Source of the DNA: an uncultured Mycoplasmatota bacterium
GTDB lineage: Bacteria > Bacillota_I > Bacilli_A > RF39 > UBA660
Reading direction: 5' to 3'
Length of the DNA: 33,656 bases
Assembly (NCBI GenBank): GCA_900553855.1
Contig: USFG01000012.1
Coordinates: 1-33,656, forward strand
Position 1 is the first letter of the stretch. Every line of letters begins with the position of its first letter. The position numbers and the translations under genes are program-made. Positions 15,609 to 23,712 of this stretch are shown here, piece after piece. The notes under the pieces are model-generated. The model searched no databases and was not told where the DNA came from. It was given only the letters and a program-made list of their open reading frames with translations.

Positions 15609-16179
15609 TTACAACTCATTAATAAAATTAATTAGAATATTATATAGTTCTTCAAATGAAACAAATTTTAAATTAAATACAAATGATAAATAGTTTGAGT
15701 CATAACAAGAATTTAAAACATAACAATTTTTCTCTTTTACCTCATCAAAGCTTTTACCTTTTCCATGTTTATAAACATTGATAATGTTTCTGTACATATC
15801 TATTTTAGTTTTAATTTCTTTGTCTATGTATTTTCCTTCTTTTTCAATCACATTTATACATGAAAACATTGTGTTTAAATTTTCACTTTTGTATTTTTGG
15901 TTTAAAAACATTGCTATTTCCTTTTCGGCAAATAAATATATTTGAATTATAAAACTCATAATCAAATCATATTTAATATGTTTATATACATATAATTTTT
16001 CCCAACTTTCATATATAAGGTGTTTAAAATCCTTAATATCCTTATTTATATCATTTAAACTTATTGGTTCGATAGCACTATCCCATGATATTATTCCACT
16101 ATCGATTAATATTGATATTTGTTTTAACGATGGTTCAAAAAATTGTTCTAATATTGCTGATACTTTTTTAATTAGTTAT
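15609..16179 (-). CDS. HEPN-like protein frame without a start codon
   Basis: The frame is open for about 188 codons, from just after a TAA at 16178-16176 inside the end of the KilA-N gene to the stop at 15609. It has no ATG, GTG or TTG until codon ~70 (TTG at 15965). The unstarted part is clearly protein-like (SILIDSGIISWDSAIEPISL, YESWEKLYVYKHIKYDLIM), so a start at 15965 would discard a real domain. The C-terminal half has YRNIINVYKHGKGKSFDEV, which resembles the R-N-x-x-x-K-H-G stretch of HEPN-type proteins. Options are a +1 frameshift fusion to the KilA-N protein, a rare ATT start overlapping its stop, or a gene truncated at its 5' end. Coding status is good; the start is unresolved. Confidence 0.5.
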
Positions 16180-17052
16180 TAAATTATTTTCTTCATTAAC
16201 TTGTTTTTGTAATAACTCTAAATCTTTTATATTTTTATTATCTTTTAATACTTTCATTTGTCTTCTTGCTGAATGATTAAGTCTTACTAATCTTTCACCT
16301 TGTGGTATTTTTTCTTCAATTAGTTCTGCATTTGTGTTTTGCAGATTGTTTAATATCACTAAATGAAGCAAATCAGTATAATCTCTTATATTTCCATTTT
16401 CAGCAAGTTTTGGATTTCTTTCTCTCCATTCTTTTGCTGTCATCCCAAATAAAGCAACATTTAAAACATCCGCTTCTTCAGCATAAACAAATTTCTTTTG
16501 CGCTTCTGTAAGTGTTGGAACAATATAGGTTTTTACTGCATCAGTGTGAACCACATAGTTTAATTTAGATAAAATTCTATTTGCTTGCCAATCTATTTTT
16601 TCTTGATATGCTTCATTAGTTTTTAATCTTTCAAATTCAGTTATTAAATATAATTTAAACTCCGGAGATAGCCAACTTGCAAATTCAAATGCAATATCTG
16701 GATGGGCATATGTTCCAATACTATATCTCCCACCTTTTGAAATTATTCCTATTGCTTTAGTTCTTTTTACCCATTGTGTTGGTGACATTGCAAATGAGTT
16801 TCTACCGTATTCAGTTTTAATTTGGTCGAATTCGACCAAATTAAAATCTTGATTATGAATTTCTTCCCATAGTCCAATATAATCAATAGTATTTATTCTT
16901 CTTAACCAGTTTTTAACTGTAAAAGATGGATCACTTGAATTTTGATACTTTGCTAAATCAGTTAAAGAAATGTAATTAACATTTCCAACTCTTAGTATTC
17001 CCACCTTATTTTCTTTAACTATTATTTCTGCTGTTACTAAATCTTTTTTCAA
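16168..17052 (-). CDS. KilA-N domain protein
   Basis: A 294-residue KilA-N protein: ISLTDLAKYQN, VKNWLRRINTIDYIGLWEEIHN, and PTQWVKRTKAIGIISKGGRYSIGTYAHPDIAFEFASWLSPEFKLYL (about residues 28-135) form the DNA-binding KilA-N/APSES-like domain found in phage, mobile-element and gut-bacterial proteins. The second half (YAEEADVLNVALFGMTAKEWRERNP, then helices) is the companion C-terminal domain common to cellular copies. It begins with TTG at 17052, supported by AAAGGAA; no ATG is available before the domain. A strong ribosome site and an eight-codon mini-ORF lie upstream. It ends at TAA (16168) overlapping the frame of the HEPN-like protein. Probably a mobile-element-derived regulator. Confidence 0.85.
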   Translation of the reverse strand: MKKDLVTAEIIVKENKVGILRVGNVNYISLTDLAKYQNSSDPSFTVKNWLRRINTIDYIGLWEEIHNQDFNLVEFDQIKTEYGRNSFAMSPTQWVKRTKAIGIISKGGRYSIGTYAHPDIAFEFASWLSPEFKLYLITEFERLKTNEAYQEKIDWQANRILSKLNYVVHTDAVKTYIVPTLTEAQKKFVYAEEADVLNVALFGMTAKEWRERNPKLAENGNIRDYTDLLHLVILNNLQNTNAELIEEKIPQGERLVRLNHSARRQMKVLKDNKNIKDLELLQKQVNEENNLITN

Positions 17053-17077
17053 TATTTTTTTCCTTTCTATTTAGATT

Positions 17078-17104
17078 TTAAAAGGCGTCAACAAATATAA
17101 TCAT
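17078..17104 (-). CDS. Possible eight-codon leader peptide ahead of the KilA-N gene
   Basis: ATG at 17104 to TAA at 17078 encodes MIIFVDAF. GAGGTG lies seven bases upstream, a far better ribosome site than the one for the following TTG start 26 bases downstream. It may be a leader that couples or tunes KilA-N translation. Only the strong ribosome site supports it. Confidence 0.35.
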   Translation of the reverse strand: MIIFVDAF

Positions 17105-17211
17105 TGTTCACACCTCTATTTTACTACATATTTTTAATATTTTGTGGACAAGTTATAAAACTCGAACCAATTTATAATTTTTTATAATTATAAGTTTTCT
17201 CTTATTTTATA

Positions 17212-17390
17212 CTACTTCCCACAACAATTCTTATATTTTTTTCCCGAGCCACAAGGCCTTTTGTATTAGGTATTTTGGCAGCTTTTTGGAGCACTTTGCT
17301 CGCTAATTCGGCATTTGGTTGCACTTGTGAGCACTCCGTAGCATTCGGCAAACCTAGCAGAACGTATCTAAAAAAGTATCTAAAATTCAA
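17212..17390 (-). pseudogene. Frameshifted relic ending in a SEC-C motif
   Basis: One minus frame reads VQPNAELASKVLQKAAKIPN up to an A-run. The other frame continues RPCGSGKKYKNCCGK and a TAG stop at 17212. Adding one A in the ACAAAAGG run joins them into a single protein ending in an intact SEC-C zinc motif (C-x-S-G-K-K-Y-K-x-C-C). No good start is present: the frame opens at a TTG just after a stop. The part at about 17260-17370 is clearly richer in G and C than its surroundings, suggesting foreign origin. This is the second SEC-C tail in 2 kb besides SecA. Confidence 0.6.
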
Positions 17391-17393
17391 AAA

Positions 17394-17563
17394 TTAGTAT
17401 TTTTCGAATATTTTTTGTATTGCAATTTTTATAACTTTTTCTTCTTCTGTTTTACCATTCCATCTTCATCAAGATAAAGTTGGTTACTACATAATTGTAA
17501 AAGATCTCTAAATTCTTGTGAAACTTCTTCTGACATAAATTGTGTTCTTTGATCAGCACACAT
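17394..17563 (-). pseudogene. Frameshifted small gene (about 56 residues)
   Basis: The frame from ATG at 17563 reads MCADQRTQFMSEEVSQ...LYLDEDG and then ends in a Lys-rich stretch and TAA. The +1 frame at the same place continues NGKTEEEKVIKIAIQKIF to TAA at 17394, which is more protein-like. One missing A in GATGGAATGG would explain this. The start lies eight bases after the stop of the YunG-Ada gene, without a clear ribosome site, so it depended on coupling. Family not recognised. Confidence 0.45.
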
Positions 17564-17570
17564 TTGAAAT

Positions 17571-18203
17571 CTATTTTTTTCTTATTTGGTCATTTTTCCA
17601 CTCTTTATATTTATCAGGCATACATTTTGCACATGGACGATATCCGGCAGCAATTGCTATACCCTCATTTTGAAAAAAAACTCTATTTGAAATATAATAA
17701 CCTTTTTCAATCCATCTTTTGGCTGATTGGCAGTCAAGTCTTCCATATATTTTTAATTTTCTATTGCCAGCTAATGTTCCTGGGGTATTACTCAAATACT
17801 CTTGTCCATTGCAATCAATTAATTTGAACTGTTTGCCTTGAAACTGTCTAATTGACTGTTTTAAATTATAAAGTAATTTCTCATACCTATTTTTTGTATC
17901 TTTGTTACTTAACAAATATTCTCTTGTTCTCTCTTCACCATTTTCATATTGAGGAATTTCTCCTAAAAATTGTTCTACTGTTAAATCAACAAGTTCATCA
18001 TCTATTATATTGTAGTAATGACTTCCGGATGATGCCATGCATCTCACAATTTTTCCGCCAAAGAAATCATTTACTATTAGAGCTGTAATTGCACATTGTC
18101 CTATTGATGGATTTTCTTCATTCCATTTATCTCTTAATCCTGGTGAGCATGTTTCCAAATTCCAAGATTGTATTAATATTTGTTTTAATTGTCCTATTTC
18201 CAT
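17571..18203 (-). CDS. YunG-like / Ada-type zinc domain fusion protein
   Basis: A 210-residue two-part protein. Residues 1-115 resemble the YunG family of Bacillus: LKQILIQSWNLETC, NPSIGQCAITALIVNDFFGGKI (Cys37), SSGSHYYNIID (His62) and LVDLTVEQF (Asp73). The Cys-His-Asp arrangement recalls a papain/transglutaminase-like fold, which is inference. Residues 145-205 match the metal-binding domain of Ada and of small stand-alone relatives: KLKIYGRLDC (Cys158), NRVFFQNEGIAIAAGYRPCAKCMPD (Cys191, Cys194). Only three cysteines of the usual four-ligand site are visible, and the His found in stand-alone copies (Y-H-x-P-x-C) is Gly. It has no alkyltransferase domain, so it is not a DNA-repair Ada. GGAGAG ribosome site. 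Function unknown. Confidence 0.75.
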   Translation of the reverse strand: MEIGQLKQILIQSWNLETCSPGLRDKWNEENPSIGQCAITALIVNDFFGGKIVRCMASSGSHYYNIIDDELVDLTVEQFLGEIPQYENGEERTREYLLSNKDTKNRYEKLLYNLKQSIRQFQGKQFKLIDCNGQEYLSNTPGTLAGNRKLKIYGRLDCQSAKRWIEKGYYISNRVFFQNEGIAIAAGYRPCAKCMPDKYKEWKNDQIRKK

Positions 18204-18442
18204 AAAACTCTCCTATAAACATTTTACCATATTATTCTTTATTTTTATTTAATATTATATGTTTTAAACTCGCTTACCAATGTCATTTTGGCATTGAACA
18301 CTTTCATCTTTTTTTGAAAGTAAAATCTTTGTAAATCCTTATAAATAAAGGAAATACTGTGATTTTTAGCAATGCAAAAATTTTGTATTTTTACCTAATT
18401 TTTGGGTATCTAAAAAATTTTCTGAAGGTTTTGGAATATGAA

Positions 18443-18467
18443 AAAAGCCCATGATTACTGGGCTTTT
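18443..18467 (-). terminator. Intrinsic terminator of secA
   Basis: AAAAGCCCA (18443-18451) pairs perfectly with TGGGCTTTT (18459-18467) around a 7-base loop, followed on the minus strand by six U. It lies 12 bases after the secA stop. The preceding stretch, 18204-18440, holds no gene that I can support. Confidence 0.9.
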
Positions 18468-18479
18468 GTAATATTTTTA

Positions 18480-20972
18480 TTATCTTCCGTGACAGTTTTT
18501 ATACTTCTTTCCGGATCCACAAGGACACAAATCGTTACGACCTATTTTCTTCTTTTTATTAGTAGCGGGTTCTTTTTTTAAGGTTTCTTTACCATCATTG
18601 GCAATACCTTTTTGAACTGGTTTACGGTTAATATTAACGTTTAATTTTAGTAAGAAATTAACTATGTTAGCATCAATATTATCTTGCATCTTATCAAAGA
18701 TGTCATAACCTTCTAAAGCATAAGCTTGTAATGGATTAGTTTGAGCATAACCTCTTAATCCAATTCCTTCTTTTAAATGTTCCATTGAATTGATATGTTC
18801 AACCCAAGCATCATCAATAACTCTTAAGGCAATATATCTTTCAAAGTCTTCTAACATTTCTTTAGGTACATCTTTAATTTTTTCTTCATAATCTTTAATA
18901 ACAATTTCAGTTACATAATCAATTGTTTCTTGTTCTTTTTTATCTTTATAATTTGATAAATCTAATTTTTGATTTTTTAATATTGTATTAAAGTTATTTT
19001 CAATTGCTTTTAAATCGTTTTCTGTTAAGTATCCTTCTGGAGCTATGTGACTATCAACAAATTCAAAAACATAATCTTTAAATATTTCAATTATTAATGA
19101 ATGAATATCATCTGTATCTAAAATTTCATTTCTCTTTTCATAGATTATTTTTCTTTGTTCAGAAACTATGTTGTCATAATCAAGTAGTGTTTTACGCATG
19201 TCGTAGTTGTTGCCTTCTACTTTCTTCTGAGCTGTTTCAACACTCTTTGAGAACATTTTGGATCTAATCGGTTGAGTTTCATCATAACCAACACTTTGAA
19301 TCATTGTTTTGATTTTATCAGTACCGAATCTTCTCATTAGTTCATCTTCAAATGAGATAAAGAATTGTGAATATCCTGGATCTCCTTGACGACCAGCACG
19401 TCCTCTTAACTGATTATCGATACGACGTGATTCGTGTCTTTCAGTACCTAATACACATAAACCGCCTAATTCTTTAACACCTTCGCCTAGTTTAATATCG
19501 GTACCACGACCTGCCATATTTGTAGCAATTGTGATAGCACCTTTTTCACCGGCTTTAGCAATTATTTCAGCTTCTCTTAAATGATTCTTAGCATTTAATA
19601 CTTCGTGAGGTAATTTTGCTTTAGTAAGCATCTTACTTAATCTTTCGTTTGATTCAACTGAAATTGTACCAACTAGAATTGGTTCTCCAGTTGCATGAAC
19701 TTCTTCGATAAATTTAACAATAGCGTCATATTTACCTTTTTCAGTTGCAAACATCATATCAGCCATATCTTCTCTAATGCAAGGTTTGTTAGTAGGTATT
19801 TCAATAACATACATGTTATAAATATCTCTAAATTCTTCTTCTTCTGTTTTAGCAGTACCAGTCATACCTGATATTTTATTATACATTCTAAATAAATTTT
19901 GGAATGTGATTGTTGCTAAAGTCCTTGTTTCTTCATTTATTTTAACGCCTTCTTTAGCTTCAATTGCTTGGTGTAATCCTTCACTAAATTGACGTCCATG
20001 CATAAGTCTACCTGTAAATTGGTCGACAATTACAACGTTTCCTTCATCATCAACAACATAGTCAACATCTTTTTTCATACCAAAGTTAGCTTTTAAGGCT
20101 TGGTTGATGTGATGAACTAAGGCAGTATTTTCAGCATCATATAAATTAGCAAGTTTAAAGTATGTTTGAACTTTAATGCTTCCTTTTTCAGTTAAAATAA
20201 CAGATTTTGCTTTTTCATCAATAATGTAATCTTCTTCGGCAATCAATCTTTTAACAGCACGATCTGCATCCATATATAGATTAGCAGAATTCATTTTACC
20301 ACCAGAAATAATTAGAGGCGTTCTTGCTTCATCAATAAGAATTGAATCGACTTCATCGATAATACAGTAGTTTAGGCCTCTTTGGGTACGATCTTCTTTT
20401 TTGGTTACCATGTTATCTCTTAAGTAGTCAAAACCAATTTCATTATTTGTTGAATATGTTATATCACAGTTATAAACATCTCTTTTTTGACTTGGAGTAA
20501 GTTCTCTTAAGTTAACTCCTACTGTTATTCCTAAAAAATCATAAATAGGTCCCATCCATTTAGCGTTTCTGTCACTTAAGTATTCATTAACAGTTACAAC
20601 ATGAACACCTTTACCAGGTAATGCGTTTAAGTAAGCTGGTAAAATAGTTGTTAAGGTTTTTCCTTCACCTGTTTTCATTTCAGCAATATTTCCATAATGA
20701 ATTGCTAAACCACCAATTAATTGAACACGATATGGTTTTTCACCAATCATACGATATGCTGCTTCTCTTGCAGTTGCAAATGCCTCTACTTTAATATCTT
20801 CTAAAGTTTCACCTTTTGCTAGTCTTTCTCTAAATTCAGCAGTTTTGCCTTTTAATTCTTCGTCACTCATTTTTGAGTATTTTTCGTCTAATGCTTCTAT
20901 TTCATCAGCTATTTTATTAAATCTTTTTAATTCTTTATATTCAGTATCAACAAGTTTTTTTAATAAACCCAT
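18480..20972 (-). CDS. secA: Preprotein translocase ATPase SecA
   Basis: An 830-residue SecA, the motor that drives secretory proteins through SecYEG by ATP hydrolysis. It has the Walker A GEGKT in the first nucleotide-binding domain, DEVDSILIDEARTPLIISG, AGRGTDIKLG and RHESRRIDNQLRGRAGRQGDPG of the second, and the C-terminal zinc motif RNDLCPCGSGKKYKNCHGR (C-x-C...C-H) that binds SecB or the ribosome region. Length and order are normal for Firmicutes. GAGGGTGAT precedes the ATG. It is a single-gene unit with its own promoter and terminator. Confidence 0.98.
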   Translation of the reverse strand: MGLLKKLVDTEYKELKRFNKIADEIEALDEKYSKMSDEELKGKTAEFRERLAKGETLEDIKVEAFATAREAAYRMIGEKPYRVQLIGGLAIHYGNIAEMKTGEGKTLTTILPAYLNALPGKGVHVVTVNEYLSDRNAKWMGPIYDFLGITVGVNLRELTPSQKRDVYNCDITYSTNNEIGFDYLRDNMVTKKEDRTQRGLNYCIIDEVDSILIDEARTPLIISGGKMNSANLYMDADRAVKRLIAEEDYIIDEKAKSVILTEKGSIKVQTYFKLANLYDAENTALVHHINQALKANFGMKKDVDYVVDDEGNVVIVDQFTGRLMHGRQFSEGLHQAIEAKEGVKINEETRTLATITFQNLFRMYNKISGMTGTAKTEEEEFRDIYNMYVIEIPTNKPCIREDMADMMFATEKGKYDAIVKFIEEVHATGEPILVGTISVESNERLSKMLTKAKLPHEVLNAKNHLREAEIIAKAGEKGAITIATNMAGRGTDIKLGEGVKELGGLCVLGTERHESRRIDNQLRGRAGRQGDPGYSQFFISFEDELMRRFGTDKIKTMIQSVGYDETQPIRSKMFSKSVETAQKKVEGNNYDMRKTLLDYDNIVSEQRKIIYEKRNEILDTDDIHSLIIEIFKDYVFEFVDSHIAPEGYLTENDLKAIENNFNTILKNQKLDLSNYKDKKEQETIDYVTEIVIKDYEEKIKDVPKEMLEDFERYIALRVIDDAWVEHINSMEHLKEGIGLRGYAQTNPLQAYALEGYDIFDKMQDNIDANIVNFLLKLNVNINRKPVQKGIANDGKETLKKEPATNKKKKIGRNDLCPCGSGKKYKNCHGR

Positions 20973-20995
20973 TTATATCACCCTCTCAAGTTACT

Positions 20996-21024
20996 ATTAT
21001 ATCATGGAAATTTGACAGTGTAAA
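20996..21024 (-). promoter_or_regulatory. Promoter of secA
   Basis: TTTACA (21024-21019), a 17-base spacer ending in TGA, and TATAAT (21001-20996) on the minus strand, 23 bases before the ATG. Confidence 0.85.
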
Positions 21025-21034
21025 TTAAAGTAAA

Positions 21035-21060
21035 AGAAAAAACACACGATAAATGTGTTT
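21035..21060 (-). terminator. Intrinsic terminator of the lipoprotein gene
   Basis: AAACACA (21040-21046) pairs with TGTGTTT (21054-21060) around a 7-base loop, with T-rich sequence following on the minus strand. It separates the lipoprotein gene from secA. Confidence 0.75.
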
Positions 21061-21062
21061 CT

Positions 21063-21800
21063 CTATTGTTTTAATGATTTAACTTTATTATTTTCTAATT
21101 CAATTGATTTATTTGATAAATCAGGACCATTAAATGTATCAAAATCTGATGGAGTTAAATATGGTAATTCTGATTTATTAAACTTAAATGTTTCATATAC
21201 TTCAGTTACACAATCTTCTGGAAAATACTGATACTCATTTATTATTTCTCTAATATCATCAACGGCAGGACTTTTTTCTAATTTTCGTTTACCATTTTTA
21301 TAAACTAAACGATAGCCAAAAAATCTATGATGATATAATCTTGTTTTTCCAGTATTATCTGAATCATATGGATTAGAATGCCAACCATCGTGATGAACAG
21401 TTCTTGTATGATAAGTTATATTGCCATCTCCATCAGTTGTTGTATATGTTTCAATAGTTGTATATTCATAATAGAACATTAAGTAATCTTCTTGTTTAGC
21501 CATAACATTATACAAATATTCCCAGTTATCTATTCCTAAAAATAAATTTGATAATTTGTCATACATTTTTTCATCAACTTTGTTTATAACTATATAATCT
21601 TCGTTCCAGTTGTAACCAAAATGATTTAAATATTCACTGTCTAAATACTTAGTAATTGTCGTACCATCAGAAAAACCTTTAGTATATTTATGAACATGTC
21701 TTGTAGGAATTTCACATTCTGATTTCTTTCCACATCCACTTGCTAATATACTTATTGACAATAAATATGCCATTAATTTTGATAATTGTGATTTATTCAT
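21063..21800 (-). CDS. Lipoprotein of unknown function
   Basis: A 245-residue lipoprotein: a signal peptide with lipobox ILASGC, so Cys23 becomes the lipidated N-terminus on the outer face of the membrane. The mature part has a folded region (YLNHFGYNWNEDYIVINKVD), a Tyr/Thr/His-rich strand region (YYEYTTIETYTTTDGDG, HTRTVHHDGWHSNPYD) with several His and Asp that might bind metal, and YHHRFFGYRLVYKNG near the end. I do not recognise the family. It is transcribed divergently from the coiled-coil membrane protein across a 130-base region with two strong promoters. Function unknown. Confidence 0.75.
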   Translation of the reverse strand: MNKSQLSKLMAYLLSISILASGCGKKSECEIPTRHVHKYTKGFSDGTTITKYLDSEYLNHFGYNWNEDYIVINKVDEKMYDKLSNLFLGIDNWEYLYNVMAKQEDYLMFYYEYTTIETYTTTDGDGNITYHTRTVHHDGWHSNPYDSDNTGKTRLYHHRFFGYRLVYKNGKRKLEKSPAVDDIREIINEYQYFPEDCVTEVYETFKFNKSELPYLTPSDFDTFNGPDLSNKSIELENNKVKSLKQ

Positions 21801-21824
21801 CTAATATCTCCTTTAATGTGCTTT

Positions 21825-21853
21825 ATATTACCATTTTTGCTTGATTTTGTCAA
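21825..21853 (-). promoter_or_regulatory. Promoter of the lipoprotein gene
   Basis: Perfect TTGACA (21853-21848), a 17-base spacer ending in TGG, and TAATAT (21830-21825) on the minus strand. AAAGGAG follows as ribosome site. Confidence 0.7.
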
Positions 21854-21874
21854 TCAAAAATGCGAACAAGTGAT

Positions 21875-21903
21875 TTGACTTTTTTGTCATTTTATGCTAA
21901 AAT
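21875..21903 (+). promoter_or_regulatory. Promoter of the coiled-coil membrane gene
   Basis: TTGACT (21875-21880), a 17-base spacer ending in TGC and TAAAAT (21898-21903). The unit is almost identical to the promoter at 29324 and stands back to back with the lipoprotein promoter, 21 bases apart, allowing shared control. Confidence 0.85.
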
Positions 21904-21930
21904 AATTACACATTTGTTAGGGGGATAACG

Positions 21931-23673
21931 ATGAGTAAATTTAATGATGTTGATTTAACTAGAGGATATCAAAAATATGATGCAATGGTTAAAAATATAG
22001 AAGGAATATTTAATAAAATTAATCAATTATTTGATATTTCTGAATACAAAAAAGAATTAGATAAAATTATTAATGATGCAAGTAATGATTCTAGTTTTTC
22101 TAATAAGATGTTATATGAAGGAATGCAACTTGATTATGAAAGCTTTATTTATGATAATTATATAAAGAGATTAGATGATCTACAGAAAAAGATTGAAAAT
22201 GAATTAATGCCATTATATGAAATTCATTTATTAATGTCTAAAATTAATATTGAAGTTAAAAATATTAGTAGTGATAATATTGGTGATGTAATAGACCAAA
22301 CTTTAAGGTTAGTTTCTACTATAAATAATTTACGAAACAATCTTAACGATCAAGAAAAAGAAGTAGTTAAAAATGCTTATCAAGTTATTTATAATGTAAT
22401 ATTACATGAAGAGATATTTGAAAGAAATGATATTTTTAATTATATTATGAAATTAAATAATAGCAGTATTAAAGAGAATATTGCTAGATTATTAGCTAGA
22501 GATTTAAATAAATTATCACAAGAAGATCTTATTGATGAAGATTTAAAAGGAATTACCACCGAGGGATTGGGATATGACTATTTAACTTTAGATGTTATAA
22601 AGAAGGTATCTCTTAAAACTATTGGTGAAACTAATTCAGAATATCAAGAAAGAAAAAGAGCTGCTATACTTGAAGTTAACAAGAAAAATAATAGATTAAT
22701 CACAAAAAGAAATGCTTTAGAAGAAGAACTTAAAAATAATAAAGGATTAATTAAAAATTTAAAAATTAATAAAGCATTGCTTATTTCTAAAGCTTGTTCA
22801 ATTGTATTAGTTCCAATTATAACAATTAGCGCTGGCGGTTTAATTGGTAAGGCTAAATCTGATAAAATCACTGAATATAAAACAATTACGAGAACTGTTG
22901 ATTTAAATACTGGTAATGTGATTGGTGATATTAGTTCTGAATATGATGATAAAGTAACTACTTATGCTGCTACTGTATTAGTTTGTGATCCCTGGAGAAA
23001 AAATCCAGTTGGTGAAGGATATGTTAGAAATGTTAAAGCATATGATTATGTTAGTTCTTCTAATACTCCTTTTATTGCTACTGCAGGAGATTCTCAAGAA
23101 GGTATTCATGATACAAATAGGAAAGTTGATAGTAATATTAAATTCAAATATCAATATACTGAAGCTACTGATACACTAAAGATCGGAGAAAATACAACTG
23201 ATAAAAGTACACTAGTTATAGAAACATATCAAGATAAATCTGACAGTAGAATTAGTACTAAATATATTATTCCATTTACAATTGGTGGAGCTGTGCTTGG
23301 AGCATTATTGGATGTTTTAGCTATTTTATTAAGAGTATATGATCTTAACGATATTAAAAGAATAATGAATAGATTAAATAATCAAATAGAATCTAAAAAT
23401 ATGAATATTGAATGTATATTAGAAGAATTAAATAAACTTAAAGAGGAAGCTTTATTAATTGAGGATGAATATAGTAATACAGCTAGAAAATATGGTATGT
23501 CTGTTGAAAAATTAGGATATTACATTGTCGAAGATTATGAACAATTAGTTAGAGACAGAAGTAATTACTCATTATTTTATAATAATAATGATAAAGTAAA
23601 TTTAATCAAAAAATACGATATACCTAAAGATAGAAATTATACTACAAATAAAGTGCTAATTAAAAAAATATAA
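21931..23673 (+). CDS. Two-helix membrane protein with coiled-coil flanks
   Basis: A 580-residue protein with two membrane segments, at about 283-306 and 446-468. The N-terminal 280 residues are Lys/Glu/Asn-rich, helical and partly coiled coil, presumably cytoplasmic. Residues 307-445 form a Thr/Tyr/Asp-rich beta-like domain, presumably outside (TEYKTITRTVDLNTGNVIGD and TTYAATVLVC); residues 470-580 are again coiled coil. The shape recalls bacterial receptor or stalk proteins but no family is recognised. AGGGGG is an excellent ribosome site. The outside domain shares a Thr/Tyr/G-N flavour with the divergent lipoprotein, so the two may act together at the surface. Function unknown. Confidence 0.75.
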   Translation: MSKFNDVDLTRGYQKYDAMVKNIEGIFNKINQLFDISEYKKELDKIINDASNDSSFSNKMLYEGMQLDYESFIYDNYIKRLDDLQKKIENELMPLYEIHLLMSKINIEVKNISSDNIGDVIDQTLRLVSTINNLRNNLNDQEKEVVKNAYQVIYNVILHEEIFERNDIFNYIMKLNNSSIKENIARLLARDLNKLSQEDLIDEDLKGITTEGLGYDYLTLDVIKKVSLKTIGETNSEYQERKRAAILEVNKKNNRLITKRNALEEELKNNKGLIKNLKINKALLISKACSIVLVPIITISAGGLIGKAKSDKITEYKTITRTVDLNTGNVIGDISSEYDDKVTTYAATVLVCDPWRKNPVGEGYVRNVKAYDYVSSSNTPFIATAGDSQEGIHDTNRKVDSNIKFKYQYTEATDTLKIGENTTDKSTLVIETYQDKSDSRISTKYIIPFTIGGAVLGALLDVLAILLRVYDLNDIKRIMNRLNNQIESKNMNIECILEELNKLKEEALLIEDEYSNTARKYGMSVEKLGYYIVEDYEQLVRDRSNYSLFYNNNDKVNLIKKYDIPKDRNYTTNKVLIKKI

Positions 23674-23682
23674 ATTATAATA

Positions 23683-23712
23683 AAAAATGTAGAGGTTAAA
23701 TTCTACATTTTT
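23683..23712. terminator. Bidirectional terminator between converging genes
   Basis: AAAAATGTAGA (23683-23693) pairs perfectly with TCTACATTTTT (23702-23712) around an 8-base loop, serving the membrane-protein gene on plus and hpf on minus. The hpf stop codon lies in the stem. Confidence 0.85.
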
